DNA of 64,000 nucleotides from Metabacillus kandeliae (GTDB taxonomy: Bacteria; Bacillota; Bacilli; Bacillales; Bacillaceae). Below the pieces are notes generated by a model. That model did no database searches, had not been told where the DNA came from, and saw nothing but the letters and a program-made list of their open reading frames with translations. Both the position numbers and the translations under genes were made by a program. The stretch covers positions 1,281,304 to 1,345,303 of the forward strand of contig NZ_JAJOZE010000001.1 in assembly GCF_021166585.1 (NCBI RefSeq). Direction: 5' to 3'. Each line of letters starts with the position of its first letter. The first letter of the stretch is position 1. Below, in pieces: positions 44,229-52,920 of the stretch.

Positions 44229-45270
44229 AATTCCAATATTTAACATAATCCTGTGTATAGTAATCCCGGTAAACTCCTACGCCTAAATGGGTAAACTCGC
44301 TGTTTAGCATCGCCTCACGATGACCTTTGCTGTTCATCCAGCCTTCTACTGAAGCAATTCCGTCAATATAATGTGCAGCAATGTTTTCCCCTGCAAGAGA
44401 GTAGGCAACCTTTCCTTTTTTCAATCGATCTGATAAATCACCTTCTGTTGGCGATTCATGGGCAAAATAGCGGCTGTCTGCCATATCCTTGCTGTGGAGA
44501 TAAGCGATGCCTGCAACTTCGCTGTCATTTTTCAGAGACGGAAGATTGTGCCGGCTTCTGATCACATTGGTTAAATCGAAGACCTGATTTTCTTCTGCCT
44601 TTTCCACATTTAAGAGCTGATCTTCTTTCAATTTTTTTGCGGAAACCAGATTGCCCCTATAGATGAGTTCATAAGGTCTTTGTTTAATAAACGTTTCCGG
44701 ATCCACTGCTCTGACACTTGAAAGCTTTCCGTCGAACTTGTCTATGTAAAGCTGAAGAATATTCCCATCAGCCCTTATCGCAGGCCTTGTGTTCATATCT
44801 TCTTCTGACAGTTCAAATTTGTAGGTGTTTCCCTTATATTCAATAGGCAAAGAGGAAAGGATCTGGGATTTTTTAAACACCTCGCCTGCATCCTCGCCGA
44901 TTTTGAATGGCTGAATATTGAGCGATTTCCCCAATCCATATACCGTTACGGCTTTTCCGTTCAAGATACCGACTTGAAAATAATGGTCCGGGTCCTGATT
45001 ATAAATCCACCACTCGTAATCAAAACGGGATGGTTCTTTTCTTGACGGTTTTCCTACTGATTTCAAAATATTTTCAGATGACTTACCCATCAAAGCTAAA
45101 ATACCGTTTTCAGGTATTTTAACAGGCTTTTCCGCTTCCTTCACACTGGAAATCTCCGGTTTTTGGCCGGGTTCTCTTTTCTCTGGAACATCTCCGCTAT
45201 AGTGCATAAAAAAAGTATAAGCAAAAAACAAGACGCACAATATAACGGCGGCTCGAATAATCGTACTGAT
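44227..45270 (-). CDS. ylbC: CAP-domain protein YlbC with probable ATC start
   Basis: 347 residues from ATC 45270. N-terminal membrane anchor (STIIRAAVILCVLFFAYTFF), a central CAP-associated domain (about 55-200) and a C-terminal CAP/SCP domain with TNVIRSRHNLPSLKNDSEV, LHSKDMADSRYFAHESPTEG and LAGENIAAHYIDG. Extracytoplasmic. The usual start codons in frame begin only at TTG 45240, 27 bases and more beyond the optimal distance from AAAGGAGG; the codon eight bases after that ribosome site is ATC, and it restores a normal signal anchor and the family length. Confidence 0.88.
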   Translation of the reverse strand: MSTIIRAAVILCVLFFAYTFFMHYSGDVPEKREPGQKPEISSVKEAEKPVKIPENGILALMGKSSENILKSVGKPSRKEPSRFDYEWWIYNQDPDHYFQVGILNGKAVTVYGLGKSLNIQPFKIGEDAGEVFKKSQILSSLPIEYKGNTYKFELSEEDMNTRPAIRADGNILQLYIDKFDGKLSSVRAVDPETFIKQRPYELIYRGNLVSAKKLKEDQLLNVEKAEENQVFDLTNVIRSRHNLPSLKNDSEVAGIAYLHSKDMADSRYFAHESPTEGDLSDRLKKGKVAYSLAGENIAAHYIDGIASVEGWMNSKGHREAMLNSEFTHLGVGVYRDYYTQDYVKYWN

Positions 45271-45403
45271 GGATGTTTCCTCCTTTAAAAACAGGCTTTA
45301 TGAAAATAGTAATCGAAAATAGGATAGAAACCTAATAAGAAGCTTCGGAAAGCCTTCTTTCATCCTGTTTTTGATAATTTTACAATCTCTTCCTGATAAC
45401 TGA

Positions 45404-45432
45404 TTGAAAGTTCAATCTATTCATACTATTAT
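45404..45432 (+). promoter_or_regulatory. sigma-A promoter of ylbA
   Basis: TTGAAA (45404-45409), 17-bp spacer, TATTAT (45427-45432); both boxes match five of six. Confidence 0.75.
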
Positions 45433-45479
45433 AAGGAAGAAAGCAGAATTTAAAGAACCAGGGACGGGAGACTGAAAAT

Positions 45480-45845
45480 ATGAAATTTGAAGGCACAGGG
45501 CTTGAGAGCATGACCGCAGAGCTTGTCAGACTGGATGATTTAATGGAAAACCACGGCATGCTCCGTGCAGGGCAATGGGATTATGAAAGAGTTACATATG
45601 ACAAGAAATTTGATTATTTAGGTAATATTTTTTACTTAAGGATTATGGGATATGCGATTGAAGGCGATGTAGGAAGCAGACGGGCAGTTATTCAATTTCT
45701 CACACCGCTGTTAGGAAAATATTATTATCCCCATGGAGTAGAATATGGAGAAGATGAGGAATTTCCGCCCCATATCATTCAATCCAGCGAAACGCTGCTG
45801 AAAGAAATTAAAGAAGAAATTGAACAGCTGGCTGTTGAGGGGTAA
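45480..45845 (+). CDS. ylbA: YugN-like family protein (YlbA)
   Basis: 121 residues. Opening KFEGTGLESMTAELVRLDDLMENHGMLRAGQWDYERVTYD and PLLGKYYYPHGVEYGEDEEFPPHI near the end match the YugN-like family. Function unknown; soluble. The symbol rests on its place between ctaG and ylbC, where B. subtilis has ylbA. Clear promoter upstream and terminator downstream, so it is monocistronic. Confidence 0.82.
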   Translation: MKFEGTGLESMTAELVRLDDLMENHGMLRAGQWDYERVTYDKKFDYLGNIFYLRIMGYAIEGDVGSRRAVIQFLTPLLGKYYYPHGVEYGEDEEFPPHIIQSSETLLKEIKEEIEQLAVEG

Positions 45846-45872
45846 AGCTTCCGCGGGAAGCTTGCCCTTTTT
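45845..45872 (+). terminator. Terminator of ylbA
   Basis: Perfect 8-bp stem AAGCTTCC / GGAAGCTT with a 3-base loop, then GCCCTTTTTT. Confidence 0.85.
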
Positions 45873-45891
45873 TAAATAGAACGAAAAATGC

Positions 45892-46401
45892 CTATACATC
45901 CCCATTTTTGCAAATTTGCCAAAGCAGATAGTAATCCTCCCTTTTTCTGCAGATAAATCCAAGCTTATGAAGCAAATGAATCATGTCTTCATTTTCTATC
46001 CGGCACTCTGTCTGGACAGTTTTCACCTGATTCTGCGAGGAAAGCCATGAAAAAAACATATTCAATGCTTCAAAAGCAATTTGTTCAGGATAAGAGGGAT
46101 TAATCTGACATGAAAATTCTACCTTCCCGTCCCTGTCCGGTTTATCAGCAATGTAAAAATCCCCGATAATCTTCTTTTCAGCTGCATGAATAATCAGCCA
46201 CAAGCCCCAACCGTAAGCTTCCCTGCTTTTTTCCAGCCGCTCAATATATAATGGCAAAAGCCCCTGTGTGAGGGAAGAAGGCCATACTGGAGGTATGACA
46301 ATCGGCGATCGTTCTTCCAGCTCCTTTCTGTGAATGATCAGAGATTTAGCAATGTCCAGAGAGCACGGGATGACAAGAAGCCGCTCTGTCAAAATCTCCA
46401 C
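45892..46401 (-). CDS. GNAT-family acetyltransferase (RimJ/RimL-like)
   Basis: 169 residues. EILTERLLVIPCSLDIAKSL at the start is the RimJ/RimL-type opening; IIGDFYIADKPDRDGKVEFSCQINPSYPEQIAFEAL carries the usual GNAT strand pattern with a degenerate acetyl-CoA loop (no Q/RxxGxG/A), and LLHKLGFICRKRED is the typical C-terminal strand. GTG 46401, eight bases after AAGGGGGAA; the 66 codons upstream in frame are not supported. Substrate unknown. Downstream of ctaG on the same strand. Confidence 0.72.
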   Translation of the reverse strand: MEILTERLLVIPCSLDIAKSLIIHRKELEERSPIVIPPVWPSSLTQGLLPLYIERLEKSREAYGWGLWLIIHAAEKKIIGDFYIADKPDRDGKVEFSCQINPSYPEQIAFEALNMFFSWLSSQNQVKTVQTECRIENEDMIHLLHKLGFICRKREDYYLLWQICKNGDV

Positions 46402-46626
46402 TCCATTTCCCCCTTTTCTCGTATCTTCAGCTACCATTATGTTCACTTTTTTCAAGATATAGACAAGTCTGCTCTTTTCATTGCTGCTTTTCAGGCAAGA
46501 AAAAGCATAAAGAAAAGGTGCTGTTAGAATTATATTCTGCAGCACCTTGAAAATATGTTTTAATCTCATTTCGTTTTCACAGACGGTTGCCATAAGCACG
46601 AAATTCGTATAGTTCGTTCTCCGGAT

Positions 46627-47523
46627 CTATAGATGGGCTTTGTAAGCTTCTTCTTCCTTTTTGTCCTTTTCCCTTTCTTCTTTTGCCCAATTAAAAAACA
46701 CTGAGGCAAGCACTGCGCCGTAGATGATTTCCTGGATAATCTTCATGGCCACTCCTCCAAGCTGCTGATCGTCCATTACAGGGAGAGAGTTGAACATTTC
46801 CGGACCGGATAAATTCAGCCCCGACAAAGTGCCGGACGGAACACAAAGTTGCATGGCATGCATCCATGAAGCCGGATCAGAATAGGTCAGGTAAAGGGGA
46901 GTTTTTGAAAAAATGATCAAAGCGCAGGCAGGAGTCAGAAGCATTCCATTGGCAAAAATGTAGCCGATTTTCATTAAACCGTTCAGCTTGTTCTTATCTT
47001 CAAATTTGTTAAAAAGCGGCCACCACATGCATAATGCAGAAAAAAACAAGAAAATCGATGCTGCTGAATGAAAGAAATGCCCGCTTTTCAGAAAATCAAA
47101 GACCGCAGGAAAATGATAAAGAGAAAACAATCCATTAAATAGAATCAGCGCCAATAATGGCTTTGTAAAAAAGGTGAATATTTGTCTGATGCCGGGAATT
47201 GCCGTGAAACGCTTCCACATCCAAACTGGAATTCCTGCTATCAAAAGAGGCGGTACAAGGAGATACAAAAGCGCCATCTGAATCATATGAGCACTGAACA
47301 TTAAGTGGCTCAGCAAATCCAGCGGACTGCCTTTTAAAGCATAAATGAAAACCATAGCAGCCGTAAAATACATCATTTGCTTAGGGCTGACATTCTCCCT
47401 CTTTCGAAACTTGTCTCCTTTGCGGTTAATCAGAAAGAAATAAAAACAGGTGCATCCTGTGATAAAAAGAAAAAAATATGGGCTCCAGAGGGCTTCGAAA
47501 CCAAAGATTGATATATTCTCCAT
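46627..47523 (-). CDS. ctaG: Cytochrome c oxidase assembly factor CtaG
   Basis: 298 residues, about seven membrane spans, caa3_CtaG family. LSHLMFSAHMIQMALLYLLVPPLLIAG near residue 70 and YHFPAVFDFLKSG near 145 are family-typical, with conserved His in the spans that may handle copper. Needed for CuB/caa3 oxidase formation in B. subtilis. Last gene of ctaCDEFG. Its ribosome site is inside a small hairpin, and another hairpin lies between ctaF and ctaG. Confidence 0.95.
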   Translation of the reverse strand: MENISIFGFEALWSPYFFLFITGCTCFYFFLINRKGDKFRKRENVSPKQMMYFTAAMVFIYALKGSPLDLLSHLMFSAHMIQMALLYLLVPPLLIAGIPVWMWKRFTAIPGIRQIFTFFTKPLLALILFNGLFSLYHFPAVFDFLKSGHFFHSAASIFLFFSALCMWWPLFNKFEDKNKLNGLMKIGYIFANGMLLTPACALIIFSKTPLYLTYSDPASWMHAMQLCVPSGTLSGLNLSGPEMFNSLPVMDDQQLGGVAMKIIQEIIYGAVLASVFFNWAKEEREKDKKEEEAYKAHL

Positions 47524-47533
47524 GAGTGTACCT

Positions 47534-47595
47534 CCTTCAGCCTGAAGGGTTTAGGCTTTATAAATTTGAAGGAAACCGGCTCTTTGCCGGTTTCC
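47534..47595 (-). promoter_or_regulatory. Two hairpins between ctaF and ctaG
   Basis: A perfect 10-bp stem GGAAACCGGC / GCCGGTTTCC (47571-47580 with 47586-47595) nine bases after the ctaF stop, then CCTTCA-GGC-TGAAGG (47534-47548), whose 3' arm overlaps the AAGGAGG of ctaG. The first looks like a partial terminator; the second could limit ctaG translation. Confidence 0.5.
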
Positions 47596-47604
47596 CTATT
47601 AGAT

Positions 47605-47937
47605 TCACCACCAGACAATCGTTGAAAAAGCAAGTACTGTCAAAAGGCCGAAACCTAAGCCTGAGAACAAAAACAGTGCTGCTGTCTGATGTCCTTTATG
47701 GTTCATATGCATAAAATAAAACAGCTGAAAGATTACCTGGATAACGGCAAGGATGATGATAAAAGGAGCTTTAAACCATTTATCAACCCCATCATATCCG
47801 ACTGCAATAAAAGCAATGATTGTTAGGAACAGCATCATGCCGAACGAGACAAACTGGTACTTCATTTCTTCCGCATTTTTCTTACGCCGGTAGGCTATGT
47901 TGACGCGCGGATTATCAGGCTTCTGATTGGTTTCCAT
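47605..47937 (-). CDS. ctaF: Cytochrome c oxidase subunit IV CtaF
   Basis: 110 residues, three membrane spans, COX4_pro family. FGMMLFLTIIAFIAVGYDGVDKWFKAPFIIILAVIQVIFQLFYFMHMNHKG is the core. Small accessory subunit of caa3 oxidase; begins three bases after ctaE. Confidence 0.95.
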   Translation of the reverse strand: METNQKPDNPRVNIAYRRKKNAEEMKYQFVSFGMMLFLTIIAFIAVGYDGVDKWFKAPFIIILAVIQVIFQLFYFMHMNHKGHQTAALFLFSGLGFGLLTVLAFSTIVWW

Positions 47938-47940
47938 CTG

Positions 47941-48564
47941 CTATTCCACCATCCCCATCAAATATACAACCGTGAAGATAAACACCCATACTACATCAAT
48001 AAAGTGCCAGTAAAGACTTGCTACATAATACTTCGGAGCATTGTATAGATTCAGCCCTCTTTTGCTGTTTCTTACGATTAATGTTGTGATCCAGAGAAGT
48101 CCGAAAGCAACGTGTGCGCCATGTGTGCCGACGAGCGTGTAAAAGGCGGAGCCGAGGGCACTGCTCGTAATGGTAAACTCCAGCTTATGAACATAATGAT
48201 TAAATTCATAGATTTCAAGCCCTAAAAATCCGGCACCCAATAAAACAGTGATCACAAGCCAAAGCTGCATTTTTTTAAAGCTGAAGTTTTTCATATGATA
48301 AATGGCATATACGCTCGTCAAGCTGCTGACCAAAAGAAGCATGGTTGCGGCAAACACCATTGGAATTTCAAATAGCTCCTGTGTAGTTGGTCCGCCATTG
48401 TTGGAGTGTCTTAAGGATAAAAAGGTAGCAAACAGGGTGGCAAATAAGACTGTTTCTCCACCAAGGAAAAGCCAAAAGCCCAGAAATTTATTTTTCGCTT
48501 CCGCTGTCGCCTTTTCAGGTGATTCGGGAAAGGTTTCTGCTGTAAATTTTTCTTCTGCATGCAT
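47941..48564 (-). CDS. ctaE: Cytochrome c oxidase subunit III CtaE
   Basis: 207 residues, five membrane spans. FLGFWLFLGGETVLFATLFATF (first span), LVGTHGAHVAFGLLWI near residue 145 and SLYWHFIDVVWVFIFTVVYL at the end are subunit III signatures. Shares one base with the ctaD stop (TGATG), so translation is coupled. Confidence 0.97.
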   Translation of the reverse strand: MHAEEKFTAETFPESPEKATAEAKNKFLGFWLFLGGETVLFATLFATFLSLRHSNNGGPTTQELFEIPMVFAATMLLLVSSLTSVYAIYHMKNFSFKKMQLWLVITVLLGAGFLGLEIYEFNHYVHKLEFTITSSALGSAFYTLVGTHGAHVAFGLLWITTLIVRNSKRGLNLYNAPKYYVASLYWHFIDVVWVFIFTVVYLMGMVE

Positions 48565-50432
48565 CAGGCTTTCACCCTCCTGTCTGTATCATCTTCCAGG
48601 TCTTCTTTATGGATATGATAGCCATGATCATCGACCACAGACCGCAGGAACATGCTGCCAAGCGTAATCAAAAGTCCCAGGAGTGCTACAGGAATACCCC
48701 AGGCATGCTCGTTGTGATACATGAGCCCAAAGGCTGCAACAAACAGTCCAAAGGCCATGCAAAGCGGCAGGATGGACGAATTCGGCATATGAATATCCCC
48801 AACTGGCTCTGCAGCAGTCATTCCTTTTTTTCCTGCCATTTTTTCAATCCACAGCGGATCAAGCCCTCTCACAAGCGGAAGCTGTTTAAAGTTGTACTCA
48901 GGTGTAGGAGCTTCCAGTGACCATTCAAGCGTACGCCCGTCAACCCATGGATCTTTTCCTGCGTATTCTTTCTTTCTAGCAGTCTGGATAATGTTCACAG
49001 CCATTACTAGAACACCTGCAGCCATTAAAAAGGCACCTGCAGAGCTCACGAGGTTTTCTGTTTCAAATCCCTGCCCAGGCAGATAAGTGAATACACGGCG
49101 CGGCATGCCGTAAAGCCCCAGGAAATGCTGGATAAAGAAAGTTAAATGAAAGCCTGTGACAAATAGAACAAAAGTAATTTTCCCCATTGTTTCGTTCAGC
49201 ATTTTGTTGAACATCAGCGGCCACCAGTAGTGCAGTCCGGCTAACAGACCGAAAACGACACCGCCGACGATGACGTAATGAAAATGCGCAACAACGAAAT
49301 AACTGTCATGGTACTGATAGTCGGCTGTAACACCGGCAAGCATCACTCCAGTTACACCGCCCATAACAAATGTCGGCAAGAACGCGATCGCATAAAGCAT
49401 CGATGTAGTAAACCTGATGCTTCCTCCCCACATCGTAAAGAGCCAGTTGAATATTTTAATTCCTGTAGGAACGGCAATGGCCATCGTAGCGACGGCAAAA
49501 ATGGCGTTGGCTATTGGCCCTAGTCCTGTTGTAAACATATGGTGAGCCCAAACCATGAAACCTAAAAATCCGATTAGAACAGTAGCGAAAACCATTGCTG
49601 AGTACCCAAAAAGCCTTTTTTTCGAAAACACCGGAATGACTTCAGAAAATATCCCGAAAGCCGGCAAAATCAAAATATAAACTTCAGGATGGCCGAATAT
49701 CCAGAAGATATGCTCCCAGATAATCGTGTTCCCTCCTGCACCCGCAACGAAGAAGTTCGTATGAAAAACCCTGTCCAGCGTCATAAGCGCCAGTCCGACC
49801 GTAAGCGGAGGAAATGCAAATAATATAAGTGCTGAAGCTACGAAAGTCGTCCAGGTAAAGAGCGGCATTCTCATATAGGTCATACCCGGCGCCCTCATAC
49901 TAATAATCGTTGCCAGAAAGTTGATCCCGCCGACCAAGGTTCCAATACCTGATATCTGCAGGCCAAGAGCGTAAAAGTCGATGCCATGCCCCTTGGAATC
50001 CAGCGACAGGGAAGCATAGGAGGTCCAGCCTGCATCAGGCGCACCGCCTAAAAACCAGCCAAGGTTTAAAAATATTCCACCGAATAAAAACAGCCAGAAG
50101 CCAAGAGCATTGACAAATGGAAAGGCTACATCCCTCGCTCCAATCTGAAGCGGGACTGCCGCATTCATGAAAGCGAACAGCAAAGGCATTGCGGCCAGAA
50201 ATATCATTGTGGTTCCATGCATGGTCATCACTTGGTTGTAAGCGTCACCATTTAAAAAGTCATTGTTCGGAACTGCAAGCTGAATGCGGATCAGCATGGC
50301 TTCCAGTCCGCCTACGAGAAAGAAAAACCCGCCGGCCATCATATAAAGAATGGCTATTTTTTTATGGTCGACAGTTGTCAAGTAATCCCACACTACTCCG
50401 CCGAAGCCCTTCTTCTGAGTGATCGTGCTCAC
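48564..50432 (-). CDS. ctaD: Cytochrome c oxidase subunit I CtaD
   Basis: 622 residues, heme a / a3-CuB catalytic subunit. Heme ligand regions MTMHGTTMIFLAAMP near residue 70 and HFHYVIVGGVVFGLLAGLHYWWP near 383; CuB-Tyr region HIFWIFGHPEVYILILPAFGI near 240 with the His-Tyr pair; YHDSYFVVAHFHYV. C-terminal extension as in caa3 oxidases. GTG start at 50432 after GGGAGG. Confidence 0.98.
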   Translation of the reverse strand: MSTITQKKGFGGVVWDYLTTVDHKKIAILYMMAGGFFFLVGGLEAMLIRIQLAVPNNDFLNGDAYNQVMTMHGTTMIFLAAMPLLFAFMNAAVPLQIGARDVAFPFVNALGFWLFLFGGIFLNLGWFLGGAPDAGWTSYASLSLDSKGHGIDFYALGLQISGIGTLVGGINFLATIISMRAPGMTYMRMPLFTWTTFVASALILFAFPPLTVGLALMTLDRVFHTNFFVAGAGGNTIIWEHIFWIFGHPEVYILILPAFGIFSEVIPVFSKKRLFGYSAMVFATVLIGFLGFMVWAHHMFTTGLGPIANAIFAVATMAIAVPTGIKIFNWLFTMWGGSIRFTTSMLYAIAFLPTFVMGGVTGVMLAGVTADYQYHDSYFVVAHFHYVIVGGVVFGLLAGLHYWWPLMFNKMLNETMGKITFVLFVTGFHLTFFIQHFLGLYGMPRRVFTYLPGQGFETENLVSSAGAFLMAAGVLVMAVNIIQTARKKEYAGKDPWVDGRTLEWSLEAPTPEYNFKQLPLVRGLDPLWIEKMAGKKGMTAAEPVGDIHMPNSSILPLCMAFGLFVAAFGLMYHNEHAWGIPVALLGLLITLGSMFLRSVVDDHGYHIHKEDLEDDTDRRVKA

Positions 50433-50482
50433 ATTGCTACCTCCCTTTTGCTAAAATCGCATTTTTCTCTATTTCAGATGGA

Positions 50483-51562
50483 TTACTCTACTTTAAGACT
50501 CATTACATAATGTGCCAGAGCTTTTGCTTCTTCATCAGTCAGTTTCGGGTATTTTCCTGATCCTGACATTTTATTTCCAGGCTTATAATACTCTGGGTCT
50601 TTTATCCATTTTTCCGTGTTCTCTTCAGAATGATCAAGTATGCCTGCGACCCTTGTGCGGTTACCGAAATTGCCGAGGTTCGGTGCATTTCTTGCTGCTT
50701 CTGGACGGCTGTCTGACGGCTGAACAGCATGGCAGGCAATACAGCCCTTCTGCTTGAACAGCGCTTCTCCCTGTTTTTCCTGATCCCCTTGCGCAACCGG
50801 TTTGGCATCTTTCATCTTTTTGGTCCATGCATCAAACTCGCTTCTTGGAACAGCTTTTACTTTAAAATCCATTAAAGCATGTGAAGGTCCGCAAAGCTCT
50901 GCGCATTTGCCGTACAGATATTCCCCTGCATCCTTAACGCGCTTGGAATCAAATTCGAGCCAGAACTTATTGTCATTCTCCGGATTGGCATCGACTTTTC
51001 CGCCTGCTGCCGGGATCCAGAAAGAGTGCTTAACATCTGCAGCTTTGACCTTAAAATACACCTTTTCATCAGTCGGAACGACCAGCTCCTGGCTCGTGAT
51101 AATTTTATAGTCAGGATACTCGAATTCCCACCAGTACAAGTTAGCTCTTACATTAACAACAAGTGCATCTTCAGGCTTTCTTTTGTCGCTTTCCATTTGT
51201 TTGACATTCGCCAGATCAAAGGTTGAGGCCACGACCGGCACTGCCAATATCAAAAGCAGCAGGATCGGAATGACTGTCCATAGTATTTCCAGCTTATGAT
51301 TTCCTTCAACCTGCTTTGGAACAGCATCCCCTTCATTTTTTCTCCTTCTGAATTTAATGATGACATAAATAAAAATGACGGTAACCACTGCGACGACAAC
51401 AACCATGATGATTGTGCTGAGGATCATGATGTTGTATTCATTATCAGCCACTTCTCCAGCTGGACGGAGAGTTGATAAATATGGTTCGCCGCATCCTGTC
51501 ATAAAGAATGCCATCAGCAGCATTAACGGCAGCAATCGCCATTTTGTCAGCCACTTTTCCAT
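50483..51562 (-). CDS. ctaC: Cytochrome c oxidase subunit II CtaC with fused cytochrome c domain
   Basis: 359 residues. Lipoprotein signal LLPLMLLMAFFMTGC, two membrane spans, cupredoxin domain with the CuA ligands in YGKCAELCGPSHALMDFKV near residue 225, and a C-terminal cytochrome c domain with heme site CIACH near 273 and an axial Met in NKMSGSGKYP. This fusion defines the caa3 type. First gene of ctaCDEFG; promoter region at 51594-51657. Confidence 0.98.
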   Translation of the reverse strand: MEKWLTKWRLLPLMLLMAFFMTGCGEPYLSTLRPAGEVADNEYNIMILSTIIMVVVVAVVTVIFIYVIIKFRRRKNEGDAVPKQVEGNHKLEILWTVIPILLLLILAVPVVASTFDLANVKQMESDKRKPEDALVVNVRANLYWWEFEYPDYKIITSQELVVPTDEKVYFKVKAADVKHSFWIPAAGGKVDANPENDNKFWLEFDSKRVKDAGEYLYGKCAELCGPSHALMDFKVKAVPRSEFDAWTKKMKDAKPVAQGDQEKQGEALFKQKGCIACHAVQPSDSRPEAARNAPNLGNFGNRTRVAGILDHSEENTEKWIKDPEYYKPGNKMSGSGKYPKLTDEEAKALAHYVMSLKVE

Positions 51563-51594
51563 AACCAGTAAACCCCCTCTTTAGTAATAGATTT

Positions 51595-51601
51595 TTCGAC
51601 A
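51595..51601 (-). promoter_or_regulatory. Spo0A box in the ctaC leader/start site
   Basis: Minus strand TTTGTCGAAAAA contains a perfect TGTCGAA core. It lies directly downstream of the -10 candidate, roughly at the transcription start, a position suited to repression. Confidence 0.5.
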
Positions 51602-51608
51602 AATTGGA

Positions 51609-51636
51609 ATATTACAATAATTCAGTTTATGGTAAA
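51609..51636 (-). promoter_or_regulatory. Candidate promoter of ctaCDEFG
   Basis: Minus strand TTTACC (51636-51631), 16-bp spacer, TAATAT (51614-51609). Both boxes match four of six. Confidence 0.4.
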
Positions 51637-51657
51637 TTCTTTTAAATAAAAGAATTT
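51634..51657. repeat. 10-bp palindrome over the ctaC -35 region
   Basis: Perfect arms AAATTCTTTT / AAAAGAATTT separated by four bases. It overlaps the -35 candidate, so it may be an operator; without a T run it is not a terminator. Confidence 0.6.
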
Positions 51658-51681
51658 TTAACAGTTATATGTATTAAGAAT

Positions 51682-51704
51682 GCGCGGCGGTATAACCGCC
51701 ACGC
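51682..51704 (-). terminator. Terminator of ctaB
   Basis: GC-rich 9-bp stem GCGTGGCGG / CCGCCGCGC (one U-G) with a TTATA loop, nine bases past the ctaB stop; weak T tail. Confidence 0.55.
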
Positions 51705-51713
51705 CTTATCTCT

Positions 51714-52643
51714 TTAAATCAGAGTGAAAATAACCATAGATACAAATAGTATTGTTAAATAATTCAGTGAGTAAATAAACATCCATTTAGCCCATTTTAT
51801 ATCGTCTTTAATCTTAAAGCCGGAAAGGGCAAGCACTACCCAGCCAATGTTTAAAATAGTGGCCAGAACAACAAAACCAGTGCCAATATTAAACAAATAG
51901 AAAGGAAGCGGGAGCAGGCATGCGCACCAAACCATCATCTGGCGCTTTGTCATGCCAAAGCCATAAACAACAGGCAGCATAGGGATTTTAGCTGCTCTGT
52001 ACTCTTCCACACGTTTCATAGCAAGCGCCAGGAAGTGCGGCGGCTGCCAGATAAACATAATCAGGAACAAAACCCATGCTGTCGTGCTCAGGCTTCCATC
52101 AACAGCTGCCCATCCAAGCAGCGGAGGAACAGCTCCTGAAATGCTTCCGACAACAGTATTCATTGTATACCTGCGCTTTGTCCACATTGTATAAAGGAAT
52201 ACATAAGTGATCACACCGGCAAGGCCGATTATGGCAGCTGTAACTGTTGTTAAAAACAGGCAGGCCATTCCAGCGGTAATCATGAAGATCCCGGTCCACA
52301 GAGCCTGCTGGCCGTTCACTTTACCGTTTACGGTAGGGCGGTTTCTCGTTCTTTCCATAATGATGTCAATGTCTCTGTCGTAATAGTTATTGACAGCACA
52401 GGAACCTCCCATGATCATTGCCGAACCGATCAGGGTAAAAAATACTTTATCCAGAGAATCTAGAAAATGAAGTCCGTTGAAGTGAAGAGCGAGCCATAAG
52501 CCGGCAAATGTGGTGATCATATTTGAATTGACAATGCCTATTTTAATCAAATCAAGAAAATCTTTAAAAGCCGTTGTTTTGGCTATCTCATGAGGACGCT
52601 GCTCACTTAGCGCAGTATCTGACATGGTCCTCGAATTAGACAT
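51714..52643 (-). CDS. ctaB: Protoheme IX farnesyltransferase (heme O synthase) CtaB
   Basis: 309 residues, UbiA prenyltransferase family, about eight or nine spans. Asp-rich substrate motif [19 protein letters not shown] near residue 85 and the second [14 protein letters not shown] near 215; [19 protein letters not shown] is typical of heme O synthases. ATG 52643 after AAGGAGG; nine codons upstream in frame not used. Divergent from ctaA, the next enzyme in the pathway. Confidence 0.96.
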   Translation of the reverse strand: MSNSRTMSDTALSEQRPHEIAKTTAFKDFLDLIKIGIVNSNMITTFAGLWLALHFNGLHFLDSLDKVFFTLIGSAMIMGGSCAVNNYYDRDIDIIMERTRNRPTVNGKVNGQQALWTGIFMITAGMACLFLTTVTAAIIGLAGVITYVFLYTMWTKRRYTMNTVVGSISGAVPPLLGWAAVDGSLSTTAWVLFLIMFIWQPPHFLALAMKRVEEYRAAKIPMLPVVYGFGMTKRQMMVWCACLLPLPFYLFNIGTGFVVLATILNIGWVVLALSGFKIKDDIKWAKWMFIYSLNYLTILFVSMVIFTLI

Positions 52644-52828
52644 AAAAAATACCTCCTTCTTGCGATTCATGCTGCATGGAAAGCAGCAAAGGTGCCCGCT
52701 ATAAAGTCCGGGCCTGAACTTTTGACAGAGAAACCCCTTTTAAATAATGGATGCTACATCTCATATCATACTAAAAATCCACCTCATTAAAAAAGGTTTT
52801 ATCTTACGTTTTTACAATTAAGCACTTT

Positions 52829-52896
52829 TTTGTGACAAGATCGTGAACATAAGAAACCCTTGAAAAAAGGAGGCATTTTCATTCTATCACAAAAAT
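52829..52896. promoter_or_regulatory. Cluster of ResD-like boxes
   Basis: Plus strand TTTGTGACA (52829-52837) and ATCGTGAAC (52840-52848), 11 bp apart; minus strand TTTTTGTGATAG (52896-52885). The ResD consensus is close to TTTGTGAAT, and ResD controls ctaA/ctaB in B. subtilis. Confidence 0.4.
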
Positions 52897-52920
52897 TGGA
52901 TTTGCAATCATTGGGATTAA

